From Paenibacillus pinihumi DSM 23905 = JCM 16419 (GTDB lineage: Bacteria; Bacillota; Bacilli; Paenibacillales; Paenibacillaceae), in NCBI RefSeq assembly GCF_000422505.1, contig NZ_KE383864.1:292381-356380 (forward strand): a DNA stretch of 64,000 nucleotides. Direction: 5' to 3'. The position numbers and the translations under genes were made by a program. Under the pieces are notes generated by a model. The model saw only the letters and a list, made by a program, of their open reading frames with translations, did not search any database and had not been told where the DNA came from. How positions within the stretch are numbered: position 1 is the first letter of the stretch; every line of letters starts with the position of its first letter. Below, piece by piece: positions 1-11,373 of this stretch.

Positions 1-129
1 ATGGTGCATATCAGCAACTTAAGGAAAAAAATCGAACCCGACCCGGCCAATCCGGTCTATGTGATGACCGTCCGCGGCGTCGGGTACAAATTCGCAACCA
101 AGGAAGGAATTTCACATGTATATCGCTAA
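1..129 (+). CDS. Response regulator, OmpR/PhoB family, C-terminal end (5' truncated by window)
   Basis: The frame is open from the first base and ends at TAA (127-129), leaving 42 residues. They match the end of an OmpR/PhoB winged-helix DNA-binding domain: [14 protein letters not shown] is the recognition helix and TVRGVGYKF the C-terminal beta hairpin. The receiver domain lies outside the window, so the partner kinase and target genes cannot be named. The last 14 bases overlap the start of the downstream methyltransferase, which suggests co-transcription. Confidence 0.85.
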   Translation: MVHISNLRKKIEPDPANPVYVMTVRGVGYKFATKEGISHVYR

Positions 130-982
130 TGAATGGAAGGATTATGAAATTATTGATACAGGAGAGGGGGACAAACTCGAACGCTGGGGCAATATTGTGC
201 TGCGCCGCCCGGACCCGCAGATTATCTGGCCGTTGAACCCTTCGGTCCAAGAGTGGAAAAATACGGATGCCTGGTACCACCGCAGTTCTTCCGGCGGAGG
301 CCAGTGGCAGTACAGTAACAAGTTCCCGGAGAGCTGGATCATTCAGTACGGCAAGCTCCGCTTCCAGATCCGTCCGACCAACTTCAAGCACACAGGCTTA
401 TTCCCGGAGCAAGCCGTCAACTGGAGCTGGATGATGAACAAAATCCAAAACGCCAACCGGCCGATTAAAGTGCTCAACCTGTTCGCCTATACCGGCGGAG
501 CAACCGTTGCTTGTGCTGCAGCCGGTGCTGAAGTATGCCATGTCGACGCCGCCAAAGGGATGGTCCAATGGGCCAAAGAGAACGTCAAGCTGTCCGGTCT
601 GGAGGACAAGCCGGTGCGTTTTATTACCGATGACGTATTCAAGTTCGTGCAGCGCGAGCAGCGCCGCGGCAATAAATATGATGCGATTATTATGGACCCG
701 CCTTCCTACGGGCGCGGACCTGGTGGCGAGATGTGGAAGCTGGAGCAGAGCCTCTACCCGTTCCTGGAGTCATGCAAGACAATTTTGTCGGACAATCCGC
801 TGTTCGTTCTGATCAATTCTTATACCACCGGTCTTTCCCCTGCTGTGCTGCATAATCTGCTGCACCTGACAATCGGCAGCCAGCACAAAGGAACCATTAC
901 ATGCGGGGAAATCGGTCTGCCAATTACCAAGTCCGGCCTTAATCTTCCTTGCGGCATCCTGGGCCGTTGGGAGTCCCTGTAA
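116..982 (+). CDS. Class I SAM-dependent methyltransferase, rRNA-methylase type
   Basis: This 288-residue protein has a Rossmann-fold methyltransferase domain. The SAM-binding motif I is NLFAYTGG at about residues 121-128, an acidic residue follows in the next strand (HVDAAKG, about 142-148), and DPPSYGRG lies at about 194-201. The layout resembles the RlmI/RlmK-like family (Pfam Methyltrans_SAM) that methylates 23S rRNA bases. I do not see the catalytic cysteine motif of m5C enzymes, so the modified base is unknown. The gene is followed by a pseudouridine synthase that overlaps its stop codon (TAATG), which fits an RNA-modification pair. It acts in the cytoplasm. The family assignment is firm; the exact substrate is not. 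Confidence 0.85.
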   Translation: MYIANEWKDYEIIDTGEGDKLERWGNIVLRRPDPQIIWPLNPSVQEWKNTDAWYHRSSSGGGQWQYSNKFPESWIIQYGKLRFQIRPTNFKHTGLFPEQAVNWSWMMNKIQNANRPIKVLNLFAYTGGATVACAAAGAEVCHVDAAKGMVQWAKENVKLSGLEDKPVRFITDDVFKFVQREQRRGNKYDAIIMDPPSYGRGPGGEMWKLEQSLYPFLESCKTILSDNPLFVLINSYTTGLSPAVLHNLLHLTIGSQHKGTITCGEIGLPITKSGLNLPCGILGRWESL

Positions 983-1734
983 TGATGACTGCACAGCAGC
1001 AGGGAGCACCGGACATCCCGATTTTGTATGAAGACAACCATCTGCTCGTTGTTGTCAAGCCGCCAGGCATTCCGTCCCAGGAAGACGAAAGCGGCGATCC
1101 GGATATGCTCACCCTGCTCAAGCAGGATCTTAAGCTTCGCTATAATAAGCCCGGGAATGTGTTCCTCGGGCTTGTACACCGTCTTGACCGTCCAGTCGGC
1201 GGTGTCATGCTGTTTGCCAAAACTTCAAAGGCCGCTTCACGCATGTCCGAGGCCGTTCGCTCCAGAAGCTTTGACAAAACGTATGCTGCCGTCGTAACCG
1301 GGCATCCCGGTAAAAACGCTGCCCGGCTGAAGCATTATCTGGTGAAGGACAGCCGCACCAATACGGTAGCCTGCTTCCCTTCTCCGGCACCCGGCAGCAA
1401 AGAAGCGCTGCTGGATTATGCGACTGTCGCCTCAGACAGCAAATACAGCCTTGTCGCCATCAAGCTTCATACCGGCCGGCCGCACCAGATCCGGGTCCAA
1501 TTGGCATCTATCGGCTGTCCGCTGGCTGGCGACCATAAATATGGAAGCAGCCAAAGCAAACCAGGGCATTCCAGCATTGCACTCTGGTCAACGTCAATTC
1601 GGGTGGATCATCCTGTTACTAAGGAAAGCATGCTGTTTTCCAGCACCCCGCCGCTTGACAAGCCATGGAGCATTTGGAGTGCAGACGTGCTGGAACAGGC
1701 GGCCGGCCGGATGCTCGGAGAGGAAACGTTATGA
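982..1734 (+). CDS. RluA-family pseudouridine synthase
   Basis: The protein isomerises uridine to pseudouridine in RNA. It contains the RluA signature HRLDRPVGG with the catalytic aspartate at about residue 69, and the later RPHQIRVQL motif typical of the family. There is no N-terminal S4 domain; at 250 residues it is the short form. I chose the ATG at 982 because its A is the last base of the upstream TAA (TAATG), a typical coupled start. A longer in-frame ATG at 949 would lie inside the methyltransferase gene. The next gene starts on an ATGA overlap. The target could be tRNA or 23S rRNA; the sequence does not decide this. Confidence 0.88.
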   Translation: MMTAQQQGAPDIPILYEDNHLLVVVKPPGIPSQEDESGDPDMLTLLKQDLKLRYNKPGNVFLGLVHRLDRPVGGVMLFAKTSKAASRMSEAVRSRSFDKTYAAVVTGHPGKNAARLKHYLVKDSRTNTVACFPSPAPGSKEALLDYATVASDSKYSLVAIKLHTGRPHQIRVQLASIGCPLAGDHKYGSSQSKPGHSSIALWSTSIRVDHPVTKESMLFSSTPPLDKPWSIWSADVLEQAAGRMLGEETL

Positions 1735-2969
1735 AATTGATCCGGACAGCCGTTATCGTGATTCTGCTTACGCTCGTCTTGAGCGCCTGCTTCGGCCCCA
1801 CAAGTACGGATACTTCAAGAGAACCACGGCCGCCCCAAACAAGCGATAATGGAACTCAAAAACCAGATGATCATCCACCGGATAAACCTGCCGGGGAGAC
1901 ACCGGATGCAACCGGTCCGGAAACGGACCGGACTACCGAAGCGGTATGGATTGCCGCTGGGGACGTCATGATGCACACGCCCCAGTATCCCGGTTCTTAT
2001 GACAGCAAGAGCAAACGTTATGTATTTGACCCTTTCTTCGAGAAAGTCCGCCCTATTCTGGAAGAGGGGGATTGGTCCATAGTCAATCTGGAGGTTCCGC
2101 TTGGCGGAGAGGATTTGAAATATACGGGCTATCCATTGTTCAACGCCCCGCCGGAAATGGCCGAAGCCCTGAAAAACAGCGGCATTAATATCGTCGGTAC
2201 GGCTAATAACCATGCACTGGATCGCGGCGAAAAGGGCGTCCTCCGCACCATTGCAGCCCTTGAAGAGCAAGGCTTGATTTATAAAGGCACGGCCGGCTCC
2301 CAGGCTGAAGCCGAGCAAGCGGTTATCGTCGAGAAAAATGAGATCAAAATGGGATTTCTGGCTTATACGTATGGCACAAACGGTATTCCAGTACCGGAAG
2401 GAAAGCCGTATCTGATTTCCCTGATTGATGAGCAGCGTATGGTAGAGGATATTGAGAAGCTAAAGGCTGAGGGAGCGGATTTTATAACGGTTAATCTTCA
2501 TTTTGGCATTGAATATCAATTTCAGCCCAATGAAGAGCAGCAGCGGCTCGCTCACAGGCTCATTGAAGCGGGCGCAGATATTATTGCAGGCTCTCACCCT
2601 CACGTTGTTCAGCCTTATGAGGTTGTAGACACTGTGAATGCTGATGGCAACTCCAGACGTAGTGTCATTATTTATTCGATGGGTAATTTTATATCCAATC
2701 AGCAGGGTGATTTCAAGGATTACGGCGTCATCTTCCGTATTCATGTGCGCAAGCAGCATAGGACCGGACAAGTTGAATTCACGAAAATTGAGCCGATACC
2801 GACTTGGGTGTATAAATACAAGAAGAACGGTCTCAACCAGTATCGGATTCTTCCCTTGGATGAAACGCTGTCCAAGCGCAATCAGCCTGGGCTTTCCTTG
2901 GGCGATTACAAGCAGCTCGAAAGCTCTCTCAAAATATTGAATAAACGGCTGGAATCCATGCTTAAATAG
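1731..2969 (+). CDS. CapA-family lipoprotein (poly-gamma-glutamate capsule/metallophosphatase fold)
   Basis: The start at 1731 is preceded by GGAGAGGAAACG and overlaps the upstream stop (ATGA). It gives a lipoprotein signal of about 19 residues with the lipobox LSAC (Cys20). A Pro/Thr/Asp-rich linker of about 50 residues follows, then the CapA/PGA_cap domain: GDVMMH (77-82), TANNHALDRG, and GSHPHVVQPYE (near residue 288). These are the metal-binding motifs of the calcineurin-like fold. Total length is 412 residues. The protein should sit on the outer face of the membrane. CapA of Bacillus takes part in poly-gamma-glutamate synthesis, but no capB or capC is nearby, so a role in capsule synthesis is not shown. 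The 3' end overlaps the convergent marR gene by 8 bp. Confidence 0.85.
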   Translation: MKLIRTAVIVILLTLVLSACFGPTSTDTSREPRPPQTSDNGTQKPDDHPPDKPAGETPDATGPETDRTTEAVWIAAGDVMMHTPQYPGSYDSKSKRYVFDPFFEKVRPILEEGDWSIVNLEVPLGGEDLKYTGYPLFNAPPEMAEALKNSGINIVGTANNHALDRGEKGVLRTIAALEEQGLIYKGTAGSQAEAEQAVIVEKNEIKMGFLAYTYGTNGIPVPEGKPYLISLIDEQRMVEDIEKLKAEGADFITVNLHFGIEYQFQPNEEQQRLAHRLIEAGADIIAGSHPHVVQPYEVVDTVNADGNSRRSVIIYSMGNFISNQQGDFKDYGVIFRIHVRKQHRTGQVEFTKIEPIPTWVYKYKKNGLNQYRILPLDETLSKRNQPGLSLGDYKQLESSLKILNKRLESMLK

Positions 2970-3411
2970 CGGAATCCATCTTTCCGCTTACCGGGAAAGG
3001 CTTGCTTGTGTTGGCAACCTTGCCAAGCAAATAAACGAGCAATTGCTGATTGTGGCCGGAAATCCGGTCCAGGGCGTTCTGGATGTAGGTCTCCCGCAGC
3101 TCCATGCCGCGCTTGGCTTCCTCCAACCCCTTTTTGGTTACAGAGATCCATACAATACGGCGGTCTGATTGGTCCCTGGAGCGGGTGATCAGGCCGCCTT
3201 TTTCCATCCGGTCCAACAGAGTTGTAATCGCAGCAGGAGTTGTCTCCAAATATTTCAGCAGGTCTGAGGGCTTCATCGGTTCATGTTCCAGCAGCAGCTC
3301 CAGCACATTAAGCTGGCCTTCCGTCAGATGTGGAGCCAGCGCTTCCTCCAGGTAATTTTTCCATTCCTTCGAGAACTTCATCCATAACCTTGCGAATTCA
3401 GCAGCATGCAT
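2962..3411 (-). CDS. MarR-family transcriptional regulator
   Basis: The 149-residue protein has the winged-helix MarR core: LTEGQLNVLELL, PSDLLKYLETTPAAIT (helix-turn-helix) and the wing motif RSRDQSDRRIVWISVT with the conserved DxRR. MarR proteins bind palindromes as dimers and release them on ligand binding or oxidation. I chose the ATG at 3411 because a strong AGGAGGTGG lies just upstream; the ATG at 3438 lies before that site. A 14-bp palindrome sits about 30 bp upstream of the start, which suggests autoregulation. The gene is divergent from a 55-residue protein, its most likely co-regulated neighbour. Confidence 0.9.
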   Translation of the reverse strand: MHAAEFARLWMKFSKEWKNYLEEALAPHLTEGQLNVLELLLEHEPMKPSDLLKYLETTPAAITTLLDRMEKGGLITRSRDQSDRRIVWISVTKKGLEEAKRGMELRETYIQNALDRISGHNQQLLVYLLGKVANTSKPFPVSGKMDSAI

Positions 3412-3442
3412 TGGGATTACCCACCTCCTACGATTCATTATA

Positions 3443-3456
3443 ACATTTGAAAATGT
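3443..3456. promoter_or_regulatory. Candidate MarR operator (perfect palindrome)
   Basis: ACATTT-GA-AAATGT forms a perfect inverted repeat of 6-bp arms, 31 bp upstream of the marR start codon. MarR-family operators are short AT-rich palindromes in this position. The site is inferred from position and symmetry only. Confidence 0.5.
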
Positions 3457-3488
3457 CGAAAAAAAGATTAACGAGCTTAATACTTTGC

Positions 3489-3500
3489 GCGATTAATCGC
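3489..3500. promoter_or_regulatory. Second palindrome in the marR intergenic region
   Basis: GCGATTAATCGC is a perfect 12-bp palindrome midway between the divergent marR gene and the 55-residue gene. It lies just upstream of TTGACA (3517-3522) and TATAAT (3543-3548). Those two elements face the small gene, but their 20-bp spacing is longer than ideal. It could be a second operator, for MarR or another dimeric regulator. Confidence 0.35.
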
Positions 3501-3589
3501 TACGATAGAGAACATTTTGACAGCTTTAGACATATCCTTGAATATAATGTGTTGACGGTACTCGAATGATTAGAGGGGAGGCGGCCCGC

Positions 3590-3757
3590 ATGGAGGCTCC
3601 AAAATCGGAGGTAATAAAGAGGATTGTGGAATCCGGGCTAATAAAAGACCCACAATGGCTGGAGCGGCTCGATGAGCCAGTACCATTGTGGGTCATGCTG
3701 GAGGCGATGCTCGAATTGCTGGATAAAGTCAATCCGCCGCACCGTCCCTATGATTGA
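3590..3757 (+). CDS. Small protein of unknown function (55 aa)
   Basis: I do not recognise this protein. The ATG at 3590 is preceded by AGGGGAGG; an in-frame ATG at 3566 lies upstream of that site and is less likely. The product is acidic and soluble, with no signal peptide or membrane helix. It looks helical: EVIKRIVESGLIKD, then VPLWVMLEAMLELLDKV. It is transcribed away from marR, and two palindromes lie in the shared intergenic region, so MarR control is plausible. The 130 bp between its stop and the end of parC show no gene. Confidence 0.55.
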   Translation: MEAPKSEVIKRIVESGLIKDPQWLERLDEPVPLWVMLEAMLELLDKVNPPHRPYD

Positions 3758-3892
3758 TTAAGCTTACAGCTGACTGTAGCAGGTCCTGAAGCCATCATTT
3801 CCCTTTTCTATGGCTAAGGGAGGAACCAGAGATCCGGCCCTTCTATAGCCCTCTGGGGGAGTCTGATGAGCCGCTGCAAAAAGAGCGGTGTC

Positions 3893-6337
3893 CTAGACCT
3901 GTCCTGACCGGACAAACAAGCCCGTTATGCGGTCCTTCTTATCCATAGCGGCCAGAAGCTTGCCGACAGACCGGCGATCGTCCAGAGGCGCTTTTTCAGT
4001 AGAAACTGCCGGATGCAGCTCACCGGATTGAAGCAGCAGCGTCAGCCACTTCTCCTCTTTGCACCAGAGCGCTCCGACCAGTTCGCTGCCGTTTGGCCTG
4101 ATCCGCTTGCCTTCCTTAAATTCAAAGGTCTGAATCCCCTTGCCGCCGCGTCCCTGAACCGGATAATCGAATAGCAGTGTCCGCTTGCCATAGCCGAGAT
4201 CACTTACGACAAGCACTTCTCCCTCATCTCCGGACACCCATAGAGCTGCAACAACCTCATCCTGATCTTTTAATTGAATGCCTTTTACGCCTGCGGCAAC
4301 ACGCCCCATAGCGTTCACTTCGCTCTCAGGGAAGCGAATGCTCATCCCCTGTTTGCTGACCAGTAAAACATCCTTCGTATTGTCGCTTAAAGTTACCGTT
4401 ATGACCTCGTCGCCTTCGCCCAGCTTGCAAGCGGCAATAGCTGTGGAGCGGTTCGACTGGTAGTCCTTAAGCTCGGTCCGCTTCACCTGGCCTTTGCGTG
4501 TAGCAAACACCAGCGATGCGCTCTGCTCAAAATCCTTCACCGGAATGATGCTGACAATCATGTCATCTTTCGGAAGCGGGACGACATTGACAACAGCCGT
4601 TCCGTTATCTTTCCACTTGAACTCCGGAATTTGATGGACAGGCAGCATAAAATACTGGCCTTTACGCGTGAACAGCAAGAGGCTGTCAATCGTATTGACC
4701 TCCAGCAGATGCCGCAGAACATCGCCTTCTTTCACGCCTGCGCTATCCAACTCCCCGCCCGAACGGGTAAAGGAGAGCATGCTGGTGCGTTTGATATAGC
4801 CGTCCTGGCTCAGCGTAACCATCACTTCCTCAGGCGTTACCATAACCTCGAGATTGACCTTCAACTCTTCGATTTCCCCGCGGATTTCACTGCGGCGGTC
4901 GATCCCGTATTTCTCCCTGATTTCCAGCAGTTCATCCCGGATAACGCCAATGAGCTTCTTCTCATTCTCCAGAATAGCCTTATAATTAGCAATCTTCCTG
5001 GAGATATCCTTTAGCTCCTTCTCCAGCGATGTAATCTCCAGATTCGTCAATCTGTACAGTTGGAGGGTCAGAATGGCGTCGGCTTGGCGTTCTGTGAATG
5101 CAAATTTGGAAACGAGATTGTTTTGCGCATCCTGGCGGTTCTTGGAAGCCTTGATAGTCGCGATAACCTCATCCAGAAGATTCAGCGCCTTGGCCAGTCC
5201 TTCCAGCACATGCGCGCGGTCCTCAGCCTTTTCCAGTTCGTACTGTGTCCGGCAGGTGACCACTTCCTTCTGGTGTTCTATATATGCGGATAGCATGTCC
5301 ATGAGGCCAAGCTGCTTCGGTGTCTTGTTGACAATGGCTACCATGTTGAAGTTGTAAGTGACTTGCAGATCCGTCTTTTTAAGCAAATAAGCCAAGATGC
5401 CTTGCGCGTCAGCTTCTTTTTTCAGCTCGACGACGATTCGCAATCCATTCCGCCCGCTCTCATCGCGCACCTCGGCGATCCCTTCAACCTTCTTCTCGAT
5501 GCGAATATTCTCCATCGCCGTAACCAGTCTCGACTTGACGACCTGATACGGAATTTCAGTGATGACGATCTGCTGCTTGCCGCCCCGCAGCTCCTCAATA
5601 TCGGTTTTGGCGCGGACATAGATACGGCCTTTGCCTGTCCGGTACGCTTCGCGAATGCCGTCCCCGCCCATAATCATGCCGCCGGTCGGGAAGTCCGGAC
5701 CCTTCACAATTTCCATCATTTCTTCCAGGTCCATACCCGGCTTTTTCATCAGCGCAATACAAGCGTCGATAACCTCGCGCAGGTTATGCGGCGGAATTTC
5801 CGTTGCAAATCCGGCAGAAATTCCGCTGACGCCGTTGACCAGCAAGTTCGGATAACGGGACGGGAGCACCACCGGCTCCTTTGTCGTATTATCAAAGTTA
5901 TCCTTGAACAGTACCGTCCGCTTCTCAATATCCCGCAACAGTTCCATCGCAATCGAAGACAAGCGGGCTTCTGTATAGCGCATTGCTGCAGCCGGATCAT
6001 CATCCATCGATCCCCAGTTGCCATGTCCGTCTACCAGCGGATGCGCCATCTTCCAGGGCTGTGCCATACGCACCATTCCCTCATAGATCGAAGCATCGCC
6101 GTGCGGATGGTAGTTACCCATTACATCGCCCACCGTCTTCGCCGACTTGCGGTACGGTTTGTCAGGGGTATTATTCGAATCATACATCGCGTACAAAATA
6201 CGGCGCTGTACCGGTTTGAGACCGTCCCGAACATCCGGGATAGCCCGGTCCTGAATAATATATTTGGAATAGCGTCCGAAGCGGTCGCCCACGACCTCTT
6301 CAAGAAACGCCGGTAAAAATTGTTCCAGTGTATCCAT
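3893..6337 (-). CDS. parC: DNA topoisomerase IV subunit A
   Basis: ParC is the breakage-reunion subunit of topoisomerase IV, which decatenates daughter chromosomes with ParE. The 814-residue protein begins with the winged-helix core ([32 protein letters not shown]). It carries the active-site tyrosine in RYTEARL (Tyr121), and six-bladed beta-propeller repeats fill the C-terminal third. It lacks the GyrA-box (QRRGGKG-like) expected in gyrase, and the partner is directly upstream, so parC is preferred over gyrA. The quinolone region reads [10 protein letters not shown], with Ala82 where GrlA and E. coli ParC have Ser80. parE ends 14 bp upstream, so the two genes are co-transcribed. Confidence 0.95.
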   Translation of the reverse strand: MDTLEQFLPAFLEEVVGDRFGRYSKYIIQDRAIPDVRDGLKPVQRRILYAMYDSNNTPDKPYRKSAKTVGDVMGNYHPHGDASIYEGMVRMAQPWKMAHPLVDGHGNWGSMDDDPAAAMRYTEARLSSIAMELLRDIEKRTVLFKDNFDNTTKEPVVLPSRYPNLLVNGVSGISAGFATEIPPHNLREVIDACIALMKKPGMDLEEMMEIVKGPDFPTGGMIMGGDGIREAYRTGKGRIYVRAKTDIEELRGGKQQIVITEIPYQVVKSRLVTAMENIRIEKKVEGIAEVRDESGRNGLRIVVELKKEADAQGILAYLLKKTDLQVTYNFNMVAIVNKTPKQLGLMDMLSAYIEHQKEVVTCRTQYELEKAEDRAHVLEGLAKALNLLDEVIATIKASKNRQDAQNNLVSKFAFTERQADAILTLQLYRLTNLEITSLEKELKDISRKIANYKAILENEKKLIGVIRDELLEIREKYGIDRRSEIRGEIEELKVNLEVMVTPEEVMVTLSQDGYIKRTSMLSFTRSGGELDSAGVKEGDVLRHLLEVNTIDSLLLFTRKGQYFMLPVHQIPEFKWKDNGTAVVNVVPLPKDDMIVSIIPVKDFEQSASLVFATRKGQVKRTELKDYQSNRSTAIAACKLGEGDEVITVTLSDNTKDVLLVSKQGMSIRFPESEVNAMGRVAAGVKGIQLKDQDEVVAALWVSGDEGEVLVVSDLGYGKRTLLFDYPVQGRGGKGIQTFEFKEGKRIRPNGSELVGALWCKEEKWLTLLLQSGELHPAVSTEKAPLDDRRSVGKLLAAMDKKDRITGLFVRSGQV

Positions 6338-6351
6338 GGCGTTTTGTCCTC

Positions 6352-8325
<1,974 letters not shown>

Positions 8326-8362
8326 ATGCGTCCCCCTTGCTAATCTGTCACTTCAAGCTATT

Positions 8363-9349
8363 TTAATTCAAGATGTCCTGTTTCGTAAAGACGCCAAACG
8401 AGATGATAAGCGCAATCAGGCCCCAAACTCCAAGCACGCCGATCGAAAACAGCATTGTCATCCCTTCAATTGGCGGCGGCGATCCGTCAAGATAGCCGGT
8501 CAGTTGAAGGTTTACAGAAAAGATATATTTGGCTGTATCCCATGCCGAAGCCATATTGGAGAGGATCGTGCCGGCAATAATCGTCGCCATCATCGTAACG
8601 ATGCTTGCAGCTGTACTGCGTACAAGTACCGACACCATCATCGAGAGCAGCCCTACAATGACGGCAGAAAACCATGCGAGTCCTGCCTGCATCATAATAT
8701 ACAGCCAGTGCGGAACGGCATGAACTCCGCTGCTGTCCACTTCAGCCCCGTTGATCACAAAACCGGTAAACACAGGAAGATTCCATCCCCCGTATCCGAA
8801 AAATATGCCGGATATAGCATAACACAGAATGAGCGTTGAAATAATCGTCAGCGAAATATAAAAAATGAGCGCCACCAGCTTGGCAAACAATATTTTCCAT
8901 CTTCGGACAGGCCTTGTCAACAGCATTTTTATCGTACCGCTCGAACGTTCGCCCGAAATCAGGTCCGAACCGATAGACAGCACAAGCAGCGGAATAAAGA
9001 GCGTAACCGCATTATTCATAAAGCCGCGGGTAAAAGTTACCGCGTTCGGCGCGCTCGGGTCGACATCGTTTTCCAGGTAATAAGTTAGCTGCTGTACCAT
9101 AATCCGCCGGTATTTTTTCCACTCTTCCGGAATCCGGTCGCTCGTAAGCGCATTCTGATAATCCGCGATTTGTTGAATGATCTGGCTGCGCCAATCGGCA
9201 AATTTATCTTTATTGTTCTCCGCCATTCTCATTTGAGCGTAGGTAAATATCGGAATCAGGATGGCGAGTATAAGAAGTATGACGAAAAATCTTTTTTTCT
9301 TCCAGATTTTCAGTGTTTCATTCTGGATTAACGGCAGTAAATTAGACAA
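8363..9349 (-). CDS. ABC-2 type transporter permease
   Basis: The 328-residue membrane protein has a helix near the N-terminus (about residues 20-38), a long extracytoplasmic segment rich in charged residues (about 45-105), and at least five further hydrophobic helices. This is the layout of ABC-2 permeases of the YhaP/NatB or bacitracin-exporter class. ERSSGTIKMLLTRPVRR is the conserved cytoplasmic element that follows TM2. It overlaps the ATPase gene by 8 bp, so the two form one transporter. The substrate is unknown; export of a peptide, antibiotic or lipid is typical of the class. Confidence 0.85.
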   Translation of the reverse strand: MSNLLPLIQNETLKIWKKKRFFVILLILAILIPIFTYAQMRMAENNKDKFADWRSQIIQQIADYQNALTSDRIPEEWKKYRRIMVQQLTYYLENDVDPSAPNAVTFTRGFMNNAVTLFIPLLVLSIGSDLISGERSSGTIKMLLTRPVRRWKILFAKLVALIFYISLTIISTLILCYAISGIFFGYGGWNLPVFTGFVINGAEVDSSGVHAVPHWLYIMMQAGLAWFSAVIVGLLSMMVSVLVRSTAASIVTMMATIIAGTILSNMASAWDTAKYIFSVNLQLTGYLDGSPPPIEGMTMLFSIGVLGVWGLIALIISFGVFTKQDILN

Positions 9350-10325
9350 TGCCCTCTCCCTCCGTCAGCTTCAGAAATAATTCCTCCAGTGTAGGCGAGA
9401 CCTTCTGAACGGCTTCGATGCCGATTCCGCTGGATACCAGCTTTTGAACAATTCCCGGGATTGCCCCCGGCGTAATTGTGGTTACAATGGCATCGGGCAG
9501 CGCCGTCATTACGGCATCATCAATTCCATGGTCTCCCTGCTCCAGCAAGGTGACCTCCCCCAGCTTCGACAGCAGTGCAACGGCTTGTTCGCGCTGATCC
9601 ACCTGCCACAAAACATAGCTGGCATTTTCATCAATCAGTTCGTTCACAGTTCCTACAGCAAGCACACGCCCGCCGTTAATAATCGCGACACGGTCACACA
9701 TTAACTGAATTTCACTAAGGAGATGGCTGGAGATAAAAAGGCTCATTCCCTCGGCTGCCAGCATGCGGACAAATTCCCGCAGCTCCTTGATTCCTTTGGG
9801 ATCAAGACCGTTCGTCGGCTCGTCCAGAATAAGCAGCTCCGGACGGGCAAGCAGCGCCTGGGCAATCCCGAGCCGCTGCCTCATACCAAGCGAATAGGTC
9901 TTGACTTTATCATGAATGCGCTGATCCATGCCAACGATTTCGACAACCTCCCGGATCCGTTCCTCGCCAATCCCCGGCTGCATCCGGGCAAAATGCTCCA
10001 GATTCTCCCACCCGCTCATGTACGGATATACCTCGGGATTTTCAACAATACAGCCAACATGACGCAATGCCTGCTCCGGCTGTTTTTGCACATTATAGCC
10101 GCCAATCATAACCTTGCCTGCTGTAGGCTTAATCAAATCGACCAGCATTCTGATTGTCGTTGTTTTTCCCGAGCCGTTTGGGCCAAGAAAGCCAAAAATC
10201 TCCCCTGGACGCACATCAAAGCTGACATCATGTATAATCCATTTCCCTTTGATCCGCTTGCGCAACCCTTCTACGGACAGTACTGCCGCAGCGCCCGAAT
10301 CCGTCCGGTATCCCTCTGTCGTCAT
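9342..10325 (-). CDS. ABC transporter ATP-binding protein
   Basis: The 327-residue cytoplasmic ATPase carries Walker A (GPNGSGKTT), the signature SLGMRQRLGIAQAL, Walker B (LLILDEPTNGLD), the Q-loop and H-loop (FISSHLL). A C-terminal extension of about 100 residues follows, as in ABC-2 drug and bacitracin exporters (BcrA-like). It pairs with the permease gene that overlaps its 3' end and starts 15 bp after the SGNH hydrolase gene. The transporter is likely an exporter; the substrate is not visible from sequence. Confidence 0.9.
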   Translation of the reverse strand: MTTEGYRTDSGAAAVLSVEGLRKRIKGKWIIHDVSFDVRPGEIFGFLGPNGSGKTTTIRMLVDLIKPTAGKVMIGGYNVQKQPEQALRHVGCIVENPEVYPYMSGWENLEHFARMQPGIGEERIREVVEIVGMDQRIHDKVKTYSLGMRQRLGIAQALLARPELLILDEPTNGLDPKGIKELREFVRMLAAEGMSLFISSHLLSEIQLMCDRVAIINGGRVLAVGTVNELIDENASYVLWQVDQREQAVALLSKLGEVTLLEQGDHGIDDAVMTALPDAIVTTITPGAIPGIVQKLVSSGIGIEAVQKVSPTLEELFLKLTEGEGIV

Positions 10326-10340
10326 CTTTTATTGCCTCCT

Positions 10341-11171
10341 CTAATGCAGCATTTGGACAATTCGCTCAGCAATGTGGGCATAGCCTTCGCCGTTTGGATG
10401 AAAGCGGTCGGAAGCCAGATAAGTACCACCCGGGTCCTCAAACAGGTCAAATACCGGAACCAGCTTCATATGAGGATAAGAAAAGCTCAGCCGGTAGGCT
10501 TCATCATTCCATTTTTGTACTTGAAGACTGCCTTCCCTTAGTTCCGGTATCGGATAGAATGGATTATACAACCCCACATAGACAATTTGCGCATCGGGAT
10601 TCGCCTCATTCACCAGCTTGAACACCTGATCCAGACGGCCAAGTCCATCCTGAAGCTGCTTGCCAATTTCCTCAACCCCGAAATCCGGATTGGCGCTATC
10701 CGACCTTAACGCGGTCTGCGCGAGCTTGGACAAATCATTGCCGCCAATCGTAAACAAGATCAGATCAGCTTGCTTTAAAGCATATTTCATACCTGTATCA
10801 TGCTGAAGCTTGTCAATCAATTGTTCGGTACGCAAACCGTTAATGGCCAGATTATTGACCAGTTTGACCTGGCTGTCCATCTTCTGGGCGAGTCCGGTCA
10901 CCACCCGCCGGACATAACCCTGTCCTGTAGCATCGCCCGTACCCTTGGTCAGGGAATCTCCAATGGCTACAATCTTAAGCTCTTCCTTGCTGCCAAGAAG
11001 CGGCTGCTGTCCGTCCAGTGCAGGAGCTCCCGGGGCAGGCGCAGGGGCGGCCGGGTTCAATACATCATTGACAGCATACGCAAAGCCGAAAAGCAGCAGC
11101 AGGGTTGCCAGTGAAGCTGCTCCGGCAATGATCCGCCAGAGGGCAGCAGATCCCTTCGGGCGATTATTCAT
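10341..11171 (-). CDS. Membrane-anchored SGNH/GDSL hydrolase
   Basis: The protein is an extracytoplasmic lipase/esterase-like enzyme of 276 residues. A signal anchor (about residues 10-35) is followed by an Ala/Pro linker and the SGNH domain: block I GDSLTKG (nucleophile Ser), block II with NGLRTEQ, block III GGND, and block V DRFHPNGEGY with the catalytic Asp and His. I chose the ATG at 11171 because GGAAGGGGAG lies upstream of it. The closest families are the YpmR-like GDSL proteins of Bacillus; the natural substrate (lipid or cell-wall ester) is unknown. It is the first gene after the LexA-box promoter at 11374-11402, with a structured leader of about 195 nt. Confidence 0.85.
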   Translation of the reverse strand: MNNRPKGSAALWRIIAGAASLATLLLLFGFAYAVNDVLNPAAPAPAPGAPALDGQQPLLGSKEELKIVAIGDSLTKGTGDATGQGYVRRVVTGLAQKMDSQVKLVNNLAINGLRTEQLIDKLQHDTGMKYALKQADLILFTIGGNDLSKLAQTALRSDSANPDFGVEEIGKQLQDGLGRLDQVFKLVNEANPDAQIVYVGLYNPFYPIPELREGSLQVQKWNDEAYRLSFSYPHMKLVPVFDLFEDPGGTYLASDRFHPNGEGYAHIAERIVQMLH

Positions 11172-11373
11172 AGTTGTCGTCTCCCCTTCCTTCAATGAAT
11201 CCCGCAATATTCACGGGCAGATGGCGCCTGTATGCAGCTTGCTGCCAGGGCGCCTGTAATTTTAGCTTGTATATTTTAAAATATATGTTCTTGGCGCAAT
11301 TTGCAAATGAAGTGCCGGCTCGCAACTGTTCAGGAGATGATTTTACCGCATAAGCAAGCGACTTTGGAATCTA

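Noticed and set aside
3870-3892. Hairpin CCGCT...AGCGG after parC as terminator
   Set aside because: The stem is only 5 bp and no T-run follows on the minus strand.
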